Positions 21,197 through 32,208 of a stretch of DNA of 64,000 nucleotides are shown here, piece after piece. How positions within the stretch are numbered: position 1 is the stretch's first letter; every line of letters begins with the position of its first letter. The stretch is taken from the NCBI RefSeq assembly GCF_963583255.1, contig NC_084803.1, positions 16,255,428 to 16,319,427 on the forward strand, read 5' to 3'. A program made the position numbers and the translations under genes. Source of the stretch: Pyrus communis (taxonomy: Eukaryota; Streptophyta; Magnoliopsida; Rosales; Rosaceae). A model generated the notes under the pieces. It did not search any database. It was given only the letters and a program-made list of their open reading frames with translations, and had not been told where the DNA came from.

Positions 21197-22947
21197 TGTC
21201 ATACTCCAGACTTAGGATTGGTAATAAAAACTCGAACCCGAATCCAAAATGTGAATTAAAAACTAAAAAAATAAAAGGAAATTGATACAGTTTGGAAAAT
21301 AAATTTCCTCCTATAAAATAACTTATGATTCTTAAACAAATCAAGAACTCTTTACAATTCTACAGTAAATAGATGAATAAACATTCTATTCTTACATCTA
21401 ATCCGATCTCATCGTGCCTGCCCTCTTGAATGTCTAGTTCGTAAACCTGCATAACAATAAAATGGGGAGCTTCAACAACTCAGTAGGGACATAACCTTAC
21501 CACAGTAAATTGACGATATTAAATTAAGTTCCATGACATCATCTATAATCAAATACCAAATCATTATTGATAACAATGCATGAATGCAATGCAATCTCTT
21601 CAACTATTCTCGTTAACTTATATTATAAAACACTTGGACCTGCACGTTCCATACCGTACATTTTACCACTGCAATGGTGGTTTGAATATTCTATTATACA
21701 AACTAACCCCCATAAGATATCCCAAGCTCATAAACCCCTTTTGTTAGTCATCTTATCTAATTCATTGATCTCCAGCCCAAATCACCTACATCGATAATTT
21801 ATTCTGCCGATATCCTATCCTAATGTGCACATCGGGCTCGCATGGGACCTAGTTCACAATGAATAGATTCAACTACACAAAAGATCCCTTCCAATTACCC
21901 TCCTTCCCAGACCAATCTGAACACTGAAGTTCCAACAACATCAACATGAATGATGCACAAATTAAATCGTTTCATCTTTCACATGTATTACAGTATATTC
22001 TCAACAAATAACATTTCAGAAATAATTCCATAACCAATAACAAGTAAACACTCAACTGAAGAAATTAGCCAATTAATATCCAACTACATTAATCAATCAA
22101 AATGATAAAAAATATTATAACACTTCACGAAATTTAATAAAATCAATTTCCATAAAAATTTACCGTATTTCCCTTACCTGAATTCCGAGCTTAACTTTTA
22201 CTTTCTCACCGTTATCCAAACGTTATTCACCAAACTCTTGAGCACCATTACCACCTCACGTGATTCACTAGTTAATCCAAACCAATATATCCAACTGATC
22301 CTCAAATAAAATATCACATCAACCAAGTTACTAATCAATTAAATTTATCAAACCCAGTATGTAGTTCAACACTTCAATATTAATTCAAACCTCTGCAAGT
22401 CCTTAATAATCTTCACAAGTAGCATACACTAACCTTGAAATCCCATGTAATTGGCACGGTCTGATCTCAGTTATAAAGCCCCTGTCCAAATGAAAGACCA
22501 TCAGTCATTCCCGCATGCCAATTAGCCAAATTCTCCAACTTTATCTACGTGAGAATATTATGTTCCAATCTTAGGGTTTTGAAGAAAAAAGAAAGCATTT
22601 TCTGCTCTAATTCCCCACTTTGTTTCTTTCTTTGTGGAGAGTCCAGCAAGTGGCACTTAAAACATGTGGCAAGGCAAGTGCATCACAAGTGTTCTAAAGG
22701 TGGCTGTCAAATTGATCTCCACGTGGCCAATTCCATCACTTGTGGTTGCCATGTGTCATTGACACATTGGTCCAACATGAAATTACCTTAAAAATTCATT
22801 CAAGTTCCGAAAGATAATCCAAAAGATGTTACAAATTCGTAATGACGTCGATAATTTTTTCATAAATACCTTCTCAATAAATAATCTAAACATATTTTTT
22901 TTTCCAAATATTTCTCTTCTTAGATAATAAATTCTTGGGATCTCACA
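21197..22947 (-). mobile_element. Solo LTR, 1751 bp, TSD ACATT
   Basis: On the plus strand it runs TGTCATACTCC...GGGATCTCACA, so it has TG...CA ends, and it is flanked by identical 5-mers ACATT (21192-21196 and 22948-22952). On the minus strand it starts TGTGAGATCCC, a start seen in many plant Gypsy LTRs, so I assign the minus strand. It has no coding content. It is a single LTR, so the body was probably lost by LTR-LTR recombination. It sits only 26 bp from the MULE duplication. Confidence 0.85.
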
Positions 22948-23151
22948 ACATTCTTCGTTGAAGCAGTACTTTTTTGATAAGACATAATCGATTTTAAACT
23001 ATTATAATCTACAAGAAAATGAATTTGCACCTAGATACTAGAAAAGAAAGCATAGTACTTTGGTCAACTAATCTAACTCATATATGTTATTAAAGGATAT
23101 TTGAAAGACAAACAAAGAAAAAAGGTTAGGAATTCATTAAAATCTACTTCT

Positions 23152-23419
23152 TGTTGCAGTCTTATTGGATTAGGAATGTGATTGTATAAATCCTAGTGTA
23201 TCTAGGAGTATTTTGTATATTCCTCTTAGTAGTTTAATTCCTATTAGATATGTAATCCTATTAGTGTAAGGATTCTACCAATCTTATTACCATAAATAAA
23301 GGCATAAGGGGTGATAGAACACACACCTCAGAATTACATATCTTTCTTTTCTCTATGTTGCTACCGGCCCGCTCTCCCTCTCTATCCTTTGTACAATTCA
23401 GTCAAATAGGCTTACAACA
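23152..23419 (+). repeat. 5' LTR of the Copia element
   Basis: 268 bp with TG...CA ends. It is closely similar to the two halves of the 3' LTR placed end to end (161 + 111 bp). It contains CATAAATAAAGGC near 23290 as a plausible TATA region. The PBS-like sequence just after it (GTTATCAACACGC) is a Copia-style site, but the tRNA is not assigned. Confidence 0.92.
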
Positions 23420-24636
23420 AGTTATCAACACGCTCTTGCCAGAAGCTAAGGAACTGAAGGATCGTATGAGGAGATTCTCTTCTACAATATCAAGGGTTTT
23501 CAATTGTTTTCTGCTTATCAGATTCTTCTAAAATAAATCAAAATTCATTTAGAAGCGATTAGGGTTTTAAACCTAGAATTAGAAGAAAAAAAATGGGAAT
23601 CTTTGCGGCACCACCGTCGGCACCACTGCGCTGGCCTGAAGCTTAGCTGCGTGGCGACAGACCTTAAGACGGCGTTGTTCCGACGCCCTGGACCTTGCAC
23701 GCAGCCTTTCTGGGCTTGCTGCATCTCTCGGACCTAACCAGCCTTTGACTTGGATTGTCTGCTACAAAAGCCGGAAGCCCCGGTCCAACCCGAGCCCAAA
23801 CTTGTATGCCAAAAGCATGATGGGCTTGTCCTTGACATGGGCCTGAAGCCCCGGCCCACGCCAGTATGCCAGAAGCCTGCTGGGCTTTTGCCCTTACCAC
23901 GACCCGGGACATTAAAAGCCAGCCCAGATGGCTGGGTTTGTCTTTATGGCACAAGACCCGAAACCTAGCTTTGGGCTTACCCCATGCACCTGTCTTGGCC
24001 CAAAACACTAGCAGCTTTGCTGCTGGGCTTCCCACTCCTTGGTCCGTGGCCTGAAGCCATGCAATTGGGCTATTTCTAGCAACCACCCGAGCCCACTAAG
24101 CCTTTTTAGGTCTTTGCCCTACTCATGCCCACCGTGTTTCGGTTATACTTTTTCGAACCCAATGCTAATTTTTGGTATTTTAAATAATTTTAACCTGAAT
24201 GTTATAATTATTTTTGCTTCTACGATCGACCCCGAATGGTCTCAATCTATTGAATTAATTAAAGTGACCAGCAGTCCATTAATCTGACAATTAATCCAAA
24301 ATGATTGGCTTGAAGTGCATTTTTTGGCATTAACGATTCAATAAATTATTTCATTTCTTTGAACCGTTGACTATCTTTCGTAGTCCCCAAGCACTCACAC
24401 TTGGGTTCCTGAAGCAATCCACAAATCCACTACACTTTATTGTATACTGTATTATGTGTTCTTGTAGGTACCCCTATATATGAACTAAACATTCATAACT
24501 AAATCAAACTTGTAGTTTCTAATTTAGTGCCTTTGAAACCCAAAGTTTTCATTCAAAACTTACCACATGAAACTTGTAGTTTTCATGCATAAATTAAACT
24601 AATACATGTCTATAGAACCCGAATGTTCTACAATAT
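23420..24636 (+). other. Copia leader between 5' LTR and gag
   Basis: The leader is about 1.2 kb of untranslated sequence. The 23620-24060 part is unusually GC-rich, with repeated GGGCTT/AAGCCC words. I recognise no gene in it. Confidence 0.6.
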
Positions 24637-25560
24637 ATGTCTATGGTTTTCCATATGACTAACCACGTTTTGTTGTACCCTTTGTTGAAGGACATGTTGA
24701 ACTTGAACAAGCTCGATTTCACTGCTCTGGAAGTCTCTGGAAAAAACTACATGAAGTGGGTCCAAGAAGTGAAGCTCCATCTTACTGCAAAGAGTCTTAG
24801 AGCTACTATCGAGGAACCAATTGACGATGAACCCGTTGACGAAGCTCAGAAAGTTACTGCAATGATCATCATCCAAAAACATATCCATGATGCAATACTG
24901 ACTGAGTACCTCACAAAGGAGAATCCATGTTCCCTCTGGCTTGATCTGGCGGATCATTTCGATCACCAGAAAGACATTTACTTGCCTGAAGCAAGACACG
25001 ACTGATAGCATTTACGCTTCCAAGACTTTAAGTCTATGAATGAATATAACTCTGAAGTTTGTAGAATCCGATCATTGCTTAATTTTTGTAAAGAGGACTT
25101 AACTGAACAAGATCCATTGGAGAAAACCTATTCGACCTTTAATGCCACCAATATTGTCCTGCAGCAACAATATAGGGCATAGAAGTTCACCAAATTTTTG
25201 GATTTGATATCTGTTATACTTTCCGCTGAGAAGCAGAACCAACTTTTGATGAAAAATCATTAAGCTTGACCCACAAGCTTGAACCCTGCGACTGAAGTGC
25301 ATGCGACAAATTCTAGCAGCCATAATCGACGGAAACCATGTCGTGACCGTGGAAAAAGGCAGCAAGGCCTACCATAGGCCCAAGGTCCACTGAACAGAGG
25401 CCCACCCAAAAGAGGAAACTTAACCCAGAAGCGCCAACATCTTGCCTCGAAGGCCCGAAGCTTTAAGAACAAGGGAAAAACTACCGTTCATTCGGATTCC
25501 ACTGAAATGGACATGTGCTACCGCTGTGGATCAAAAGATCATTAGTCATGCATATGCCAA
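24637..25560 (+). pseudogene. Copia gag remnant
   Basis: The first part reads LNKLDFTALEVSGKNYMKWV and continues to a stop at about 25003. The frame then resumes (FQDFKSMNEYNSEVCRIRSL) in the manner of the plant UBN2/gag domain. A CCHC zinc knuckle (CYRCGSKDH, a stop codon, then SCIC) lies at about 25513-25555. The stop replaces the residue after the His. Product: nucleocapsid-like protein, inactive here. Confidence 0.85.
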
Positions 25561-25684
25561 GGTACCCCTGAGGCCGTTGCCAAGTATCATTCTCGTCGTG
25601 AGACTAACTTTATGCATGTAGAACTTCCCAATGATGCTACTACATCCATGGAGGTTTTAGATTTTCAGGAGGCATCCGTTCCTA

Positions 25685-25920
25685 TGGACACATGTTTTTG
25701 GGTGTTTTACCCCTAGTGGCCGAACTCCTCCCCTATTTTTTTAGGCTTATGGTTTTAGTTTTTGAACAATTTTTCTAAGTATTTAGAATTATTTGTTGGT
25801 TTTGGTTTGTTTTGAACGTTGGATAATTATTTTTATGGACTTTATTTCTCGAATTGATTAATTGAATGAATGGAATTATATTTTTGCATGTAACTGTTTC
25901 AATTAATTTATTTCTAGGTA
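25685..25920 (+). other. Non-coding spacer between gag and pol
   Basis: About 235 bp of AT-rich sequence with no frame separates the gag remnant from the protease. It ends in a pyrimidine-rich TTTATTTCTAG, which looks like a splice acceptor. It may be an intron of the element's transcript. Confidence 0.45.
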
Positions 25921-27120
25921 TGGCTAGTCGGGAAGTTAGTTGTCTGGCTGATAGTGCAACTGCGCGCACCATATTACGTAAGAAACACCATTTTACTAAA
26001 TTCGTACCTAAGAATGCACCTCTGACAACCATCTCAGGCCCATCCAACCTAATAGAAAGATACAAAAAGGCCCGTTTAATGTTGTCTAATGGTACTGAAT
26101 TAACCATTAAAGAGGTATTCTATTCTCCACGTTCAGGAAGAACGTTGCTGAGTTTTAGAGATATTCGAGATAATCAATATCATGTTGAAACCACTGAAGA
26201 GAATGGTTCTTAATTCTTTGTATTACTTCTTATGAATATGGCTGGAAGCGTATTCACGAGAACCTAGAATGTCACCCGAGTGGGTTGTATATAACAACCA
26301 TTCGAGCCATCGAGACGCACCACGTGGCCGACCTTATGGTTGGGTTCCAGGACACTCTCCTGCTTTGGCATGATCGAATGAGACATCTTAGACGAGATAT
26401 GATGCGTCATATCTTCAAAGTATCTTATGGGCATCACTTGAAATCTTATCCCGGCCATCCACTTTGCAAAGCATGCTACCTGGGGAAGTTAAACATTCAA
26501 CCCTCAATTATAAAGATTATTCACGACCCCCCTAAGTTTCTTCAGAGGATTTAAGGGGATATTTGTGGACCTATCCAACCAACATGTGGACTATTTAGAT
26601 ACTTCATGGTGTTGGTTAATGCATCGACACGATAGTCACATGTCTTCTTATTGTCCACACGCAAAGTTGCATTTGCGAAACTTCTAGCCCAAATTGTTAA
26701 GCTTAGAGCTTAACACCCTGATTATCCGATTAAGTCAATTCGACTGGATAATGTTGGAGAGTTTACGTTACAGACCTTTGACAATTATTGCATGTCTGTT
26801 GGGATTGAAGTTGAACATCATGTACCCCATGTTCACACCCAAAACGGCCTAGCAGAAGCTTTCATTAAGTGCTTTCAAACGATAGCTCAAACTATGGTTA
26901 TGCAAACCAATTTGCCAGTATTTGTCTGAGGCCATGCAATATTGCACACAGCTATGTTGGTTCGCTTGAGGCCTCGCTACCTAACCTCATTCACCGTTGC
27001 AATTGGTTATTAGACACTAGCTTGACGTCTCGCATTTTCGTGTGTCTGGGTGCGCAATCTATATGCTAATAGAGTCACCATTACGTACCAAAGTGGGTTC
27101 TCAAAGAAAAATAGGAATCT
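25921..27120 (+). pseudogene. Copia protease and integrase remnant
   Basis: The protease motif CLADSATARTIL begins near 25941 and runs through LSNGTELTIKEVFYSPR to about 26160. The pre-integrase zinc region follows (LLWHDRMRHLRRDMM, PLCKACYLGKLN), and then the integrase core: DICGPI, FMVLVNASTR, IKSIRLDNVGEF, VEHHVPHVHTQNGLAE. Stops lie at about 26211, 26553, 26632, 26710 and 26928. The D, D and E core positions are still readable, but the reading frame is not continuous. Confidence 0.85.
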
Positions 27121-27956
27121 ATGTCGGTTATGATTCACTGCTTAGAGCCTTTGACAAGAGATCTTTTTACCGCACGTTTTGCAGATTGTCACTTCGATGA
27201 GAGAATCTTCCCGTCGTTAGGGGGAGATAATATCACTAACGTTTATGTAGAACACCGCAACTTGTCGTGGATTACTCCCACTATGTCTCATTTAGATCCT
27301 CACACCCCTTAGTCTGAAACTGAAGTGCGACTCATTCTAAATCTTCAGAGCATCAGTCAAAGTATGTTGGATGCTTTTACTGATCTAGCAAAGGTGACGA
27401 GATCACGTATATCCACTGCAAACGCACCTGCAAGGATGTGCATACTTAATGTACCCTGTAACACCACTGTGGAAGGTCGGACCGTCCTTGAGGGTGGGGT
27501 GGTTGCACCTCCCAAACGACAAGGTACAATGGCGGCTAGCTAATCACTTGCTTCTATCCTAAAGTATGGCAGGCCTCTGGTTCAAAGGATTCACAATCCC
27601 GAAAGAGGAAAACTGCACAAACTAGTGATCTTAGTCTGAATCAGACCATTGCTTACTCATCCATTCCAACGCATGAGGTTATTCTAGATTACGATGATGG
27701 TTTAGATAAAACATACCAACCTCCCGAGAATCGTGAGATTTTGGTCCATTACGCAGTATTGGATAAAGTTTGAATCGGAATGAAATGATTGTCGATCATT
27801 CACGTAGACCGTGGCTCCCGACATCATGCTTAGCGATGACATTGAACCACCTTCCGTTGATGAATGTCAACGTAAAATAGATTGGTCAAATTGGAAACAA
27901 GCAACCCAGTTCAAACTCGATTCGCTCACGAAACAAAAGGTCTTTGTGCCTGTAGT
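27121..27956 (+). pseudogene. Copia integrase C-terminal and linker region
   Basis: Copia-like words persist (IHCLEPLTRDLFTARFADCH, DECQRKIDWSNWKQATQFKL) before the coding sequence is cut at 27957 by the CACTA element. The second phrase is the segment that precedes reverse transcriptase in this family. Several stops are present. Confidence 0.75.
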
Positions 27957-28384
27957 CACTACTACAAAAGTGGCTTATTGTGTCGCTGGTTGGTGTCAGT
28001 TTTATATAATATACTAGTGGATAAGACATTTTCGACACTTTCTTTATCGGGTATAACCGATATAACCGATATTACCGATATAAAATATCTATGTCCCTTA
28101 TAACTGATATAGACTGTTAATGTCGCTTATAACTGACATAGGTTTTAATCTTTTTAAATGGAAGTGTCTTATAAAAAGAAAACTGTGTTGCTTTCAACCG
28201 ACATAAAGTTAGTGTCAGTTAAAAAAAGAATCGTGTCGCTTCTACACGACATTAATAATTATTTTTAAATATTGTAAAACCCGATGTCGGTTGTAGCAAA
28301 CATTAATAATTGCATTGGGGATTAGAATGTTTTATTTGGGTTTAAAACCCACTTTTGTCAACATCTATCAAACCCCCTTTTTAA

Positions 28385-29040
28385 TACACTATCCTTCTCC
28401 TCCCATTACTTCGTGTGACTCTCTCTCTCTTACACACACATCACATCATTTTTGCTTTCATTCTTTTTGGCCGATTCTTTCACATGGGTTTCTTTCTCTC
28501 TCTCTCTCTCTCTCTCGCTCTCTCTAACACACACGCCTTATTTCTCTCACTTCCTTTCTTTTCTTGGTTTTTTTTTTCCTTGCTAACTGGTTCTTCTTCA
28601 CCCCATCTTTTTTCTGTCCTTACGCCTCTCTATGTACCCACCCACTCAACCTTCCTTCATCATTCTCTTTTTTTTTTCCCTCGACTTATCCATTTCCCAT
28701 CCCTCCATCTTCTTTTCTTTTGAAAATCCACAAAGAAAAACACTGAAAACATCTCCCTTTAGCCTACAAATCAAAACTAGCGAGGTTTTATCCGTTTCTC
28801 CATCTTTTCACTGCACATCTCCCTCTATCCCACCAACGCACTTCTTCATTTCCATACACAGAGCTTCTAGATCTGCTAAGGACAGTACGTCAAGCTTAGT
28901 TCTGTATAATGGGTTCCACCACTGTTCATTGCGTACCCTAACTAGTTCTCGAGCTCTCGACTTGGTAAGCCTCCATATTACTCCCTCTCATTTCAATTTC
29001 CATTTTCTAGCTTGGTTTCGAGCTTGCATGTAATATTAGA
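28385..29040 (+). other. CT-rich leader-like sequence within the CACTA element
   Basis: Pyrimidine-rich sequence with a TC microsatellite (28495-28526) and blocks of C/T resembles a plant 5' untranslated region. A good splice donor (TTG|GTAAGC) lies near 28970. It may be captured promoter and leader DNA from a host gene. The long frames here are low-complexity and not credible proteins. Confidence 0.45.
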
Positions 29041-29254
29041 ATCCACACCGTGGTTGAAAAAATGAATGTGGGTTTTGTTCATTTCGATGTGTTTTGGATG
29101 TGAAATCAGTGAGAAAATTCGTGTGATTTGGAGATCTCTGTGCTTAGATTGAAAAATGTAGGGAAACAGAAGTGACTTTTTGAATTTTGAGGGAATAACA
29201 ATTCGTTTTCCTTCCTAAATGAATTGTTTTCATTTCCCCAAAAACTCAGAGAGA

Positions 29255-29458
29255 ATGGAAGCCACAAAAGCCACCAAAGGCGTCGATGGAAAAAAAGGTG
29301 GAGAAAGGAAGAAATCGGTGTCCAAGTCAATTAAAACTGGAATCCAATTCCCCATCGGCCGTATCGCTTGTTTCCTTGAAAAGGGAAGCTGCGCCCAATG
29401 CACCAGTATCGGCGCTCCCATTTACCTCACCATGGTCTTTGAATACCTTGCCACCGAG
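29255..29458 (+). pseudogene. Captured first exon of a histone H2A gene
   Basis: 68 codons open with ATG and have no stops. The protein reads [10 protein letters not shown], then [20 protein letters not shown], then [16 protein letters not shown]. This matches the N-terminal half of plant histone H2A through the first part of the histone fold. It ends GAG|GTGATT, at or next to the place where plant H2A genes have an intron, and the second exon is absent. Conserved arginines have become cysteine or serine ([12 protein letters not shown] for the usual ARFLKKGRYAQR), mostly CGN to TGN changes expected from decay of methylated CpG. The fragment lies wholly between the CACTA ends. It lacks the C-terminal half of the fold and cannot form a nucleosome subunit. 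Confidence 0.88.
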
Positions 29459-29929
29459 GTGATTTCCCGATCCACATTTCTCATATCTAAACATATTCCG
29501 TTTATATATATTTTTAACTTTTGGTAATTATTATTAATAACTGAGACATATTTATTTTTTATTTTTTTATTATTAATAGTTTGTGGTGTCGCTTATGGGC
29601 GACATTATATTAGTTATTATATTTTTCAAATGGTTAGGTGGTGTCGGTTAGGACCGACACTAGTATGTTCCATTTGCCTGTCTTTGTCAGTACTTAATAT
29701 CATTTGTAATTGACGTGAGCCTCGATGACACTTTTTACTGATGCTACTTGGTGGCGGATTAAGGGGACTAACCGACATTAATACCCTTTTGTGACGCTAG
29801 TAAAGATGTCGGTTTCCCTATCCGACATTGCATGATTTGATGTCGGATTTTTACCAAAAATCCAACAGTAATTAGGGTTTCTTGTCGGTTTTTACACCGC
29901 CAGTGATAGCCTCTTTTGTAGTAATGAGC

Positions 29930-31190
29930 TCATACTCCACCACATGTGAAGCCCGTGGGCTACAAGTGGGTTTTCGTGAGGAAGTGTAATGAGAAGAATG
30001 AAATAGTGCGATACAAAACACGCCTTGTAGCGCAAATCTTCTCTCAATGCCCTGTGATTGATTACGAGGATACGTATTCCCTTGTAATGAAAGTCATAAC
30101 GTTCCGCTACCTTATTAGTTTGGTAGTTTCTGAAAAACTGAATATGCAGCTTATTGACGTGGTAACTGCGAATCTAGATACAGAAATGTATATGAAAGTT
30201 CCAGAAGGACATCCATTGACTAGTTTAAATAGTTCTAGATCACGGAACATTCTTTTTATTAGATTGAGAATATCACTCTATGGATTGAAACAATCTAGGT
30301 GGATGTGGTATAACCGTTTAAGTGAATATTTGACAAGTCAGGGTTATGTGAACAACGAACTATACCCATGCGTGTTCATAAGTAAGTCACATTTCGGATT
30401 TGCGATCGTTGCAGTTTATGTCGACGACATGAACCTTATCGGAATTCCCGCAGAGTTTGAAGAAATTGTTGTGCACTTGAAATTGGAATTTAAGATGAAG
30501 GAACTTGGGAAAACTTGATATTGCCTCGACCTAGAGATCGAGCATTGTTCGGATAGAATCCTAGTACATCAATCGAACTACACCTAAAAGGTGTTGCGAC
30601 ATTTTAATGAGGATAAACCGAAGCCTTCGAGTACTCCTATGGTCATTCGGACTGTAGATGCTAAACGAAATCCATTCTATCCCAAGGAGGATGAGGAAGA
30701 GATTTCCATACTTAAGTGTAATTGGTGTTTATTGTACATAGCTCAATACACTAGACTCGACATTACCTTCACTGTTAATCTTTTGGCTAGATACATCAAC
30801 GCGCCTACATGCAGACACTAGAATGGTGTTAAAGACATTTTTTGCTACCTCAAGGGTACAATGAATTTAGGCTTATTATACACCCATGAATTCACGGGAG
30901 GAAACATCAGCCTCCTCGACCCTTAGGTTGATTCCCTCCTTGTTGGTTACGCAGATGCTGGTTATCTGTCTAATCCACATAAGGAACATTCTCAAATGGG
31001 CTATGTCTTTACCATTGGAGACACTGCTATATCTTGGAGGTCTACTAAGCAAACACTAGTTGCAACTTCTTCGAATCATGTTGAGATTCTCGCCCTGCAT
31101 GAATCCCCGCGAGAGTGTTTTTGGTTAAGAGCAGTTATGGAACATATTCGAAGCACTAGTAGTCTTACTTCCATCGTTGATCTTGTTGGG
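29930..31190 (+). pseudogene. Copia reverse transcriptase and RNase H remnant
   Basis: Reverse transcriptase resumes right after the CACTA element: GYKWVFVRKCNEKNEIVRYK, YLISLVVSEKLNMQL, SLYGLKQSRWMWYNRL, and the catalytic AVYVDDMNLIG at about 30415. RNase H follows: SSTPMVIRT, YTRLDITFTVNLLARY, GYVFTIGDTAISWRSTKQT, then EILALHESPRECFWLR. Stops fall at about 30517, 30583, 30819 and 30925. The end of RNase H is missing after TSIVDL (about 31183), where foreign-looking sequence begins. Confidence 0.88.
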
Positions 31191-31194
31191 CTTT

Positions 31195-31640
31195 ACGGCT
31201 CAAAATTAGGATGATGCAAAAAATTAGGTTTGTGTTACCTATTTGGTTTTGGTGTCCTATTTGGGTTTGGATTTTGACTTCTTAGTTGGTTACCTAGGTG
31301 AAGAGATTTCGTTAGTTACCTATTCAATTAGGATTTGGATTTACTTCCTATTAGGATTCTTATTGTAACCTAAGTCCTATGCATTATAAATAGGACCTTA
31401 GGGCTAGTGTAGTTCATGTGGTTCATTTGTGTGGCAATTTGGTGATAGTCAATTTGTGAGTTTGTGAGTTAGAGATCAATTTGGGAGAATCTTCTCCGTT
31501 TGTTTGAGTTTTCTACTCGTTTGGTTTAGGGTTTGTAATTTGTGGGATTTGGGTTGTGAGAGTTTAAACACTCTTTTGTAATCTCTGTTTGTTTAGTTGA
31601 ATTGCTTGTAGTTATCTAATTTGAAAGTTATGTCTAACCC
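31195..31640 (+). other. Unassigned LTR-like insert in the Copia 3' region
   Basis: After TSIVDL the Copia coding sequence stops abruptly. The next 450 bp looks like promoter/LTR sequence, with CATTATAAATAGG near 31383 and runs of TTTGTGAGTTTG. It starts TGTTGGGC. I could not find a matching end or a target duplication, so its identity stays open. Confidence 0.35.
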
Positions 31641-31726
31641 AGTGGGAAAAATGCTCCTAATCCAAAAGCATACTCACTTGATCTTAATGTACTTTTTTTC
31701 CTATGATTAGGAGCATTTTTCCCACT
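31641..31726. repeat. Perfect 22-bp inverted repeat in the Copia 3' region
   Basis: The arms at 31641-31662 and 31705-31726 are exact inverted complements (core GGGAAAAATGCTCCTAAT), with a 42-bp spacer. The right arm belongs to normal Copia sequence that ends in a TTTTTCCCACTAGGTTTTT-like motif. The left arm is an inverted copy. Confidence 0.9.
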
Positions 31727-32047
31727 AGGTTTTTGCTACCTAACGAGGTTTTGACGAGGCACCCATCTTGGGATGATCATACTCCGTTGAGTTCACTACT
31801 TTCGTCATGTTTGACTTTTATTTTAGATATTATGCATACTTCTCACTTTTCTCCTTAACCTATGGGTTTTTTCCTACCTTAGGTTTTACCATAGCTAGGT
31901 TTTGTGAGTTTTACTACCAATGCATACTTACTTATATATGAGACTCGCATTCACCCGTTGTGCCAATGACTTCATCAACTGTTCTACCTTATCTGCTGAA
32001 GATCTAATGCGTTGTTTTGTTTGAGGATTTACACACTCAAGGGGGAG

Positions 32048-32208
32048 TGTTGCAGTCCTATTGGATTAGGAATGCGATTGTGTAAATCCTAGTGTATCTA
32101 GGAATATCTTGTATATTCCCTTTAGTAGTTTAATTCCTATTAGATATGTAATCTTATTAGGGTAAGGATTCTACCTATCTTACTACTATAAATAGAGGCA
32201 TAAGGGGG
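32048..32208 (+). repeat. Left part of the Copia 3' LTR
   Basis: It aligns with 23152 to about 23312 of the 5' LTR up to GGCATAAGGGG, then breaks at the nested LTR. Confidence 0.9.

Larger units (their letters stand above)
27957..29926 (+). mobile_element. CACTA-type element carrying a histone H2A exon
   Basis: The ends are CACTACTACAAAAG and, inward from the right, CATTACTACAAAAG, extending imperfectly into GTGGCTTATTG/GAGGCTATCAC. This is the CACTA signature. The flanking triplets are AGT and AGC, a near-match for the expected 3-bp duplication. Both ends carry many short subterminal repeats in direct and inverted order around TGTCG...CCGACA (28020-28300 and 29580-29890). No transposase is present. 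The 1970-bp element splits the Copia reverse transcriptase region: VFVPVV on the left and a GLQ/YKWVFVRK-like start on the right. The inside is gene-like: a CT-rich leader (28385-28985) and an H2A exon. Confidence 0.85.

Noticed and set aside
22549..22791. A Cys/His-rich 80-residue frame as a small secreted protein
   Set aside because: It lies wholly inside the solo LTR at 21197-22947, has no family resemblance, and its first codons lack support.
23420..23432. Assignment of the Copia primer-binding site to a particular tRNA
   Set aside because: GTTATCAACACGC after the LTR looks like a Copia-type site but does not match the usual Met-tRNA 3' end, so no tRNA can be named without a search.
28415..29033. 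Overlapping frames in the CT-rich leader of the CACTA element
   Set aside because: They are low-complexity Ser/Leu/Phe readings of pyrimidine runs. The region looks like an untranslated leader.
29255..29458. A real host histone H2A gene
   Set aside because: The second exon is absent, key arginines are changed, and it is enclosed by transposon ends within a retrotransposon.
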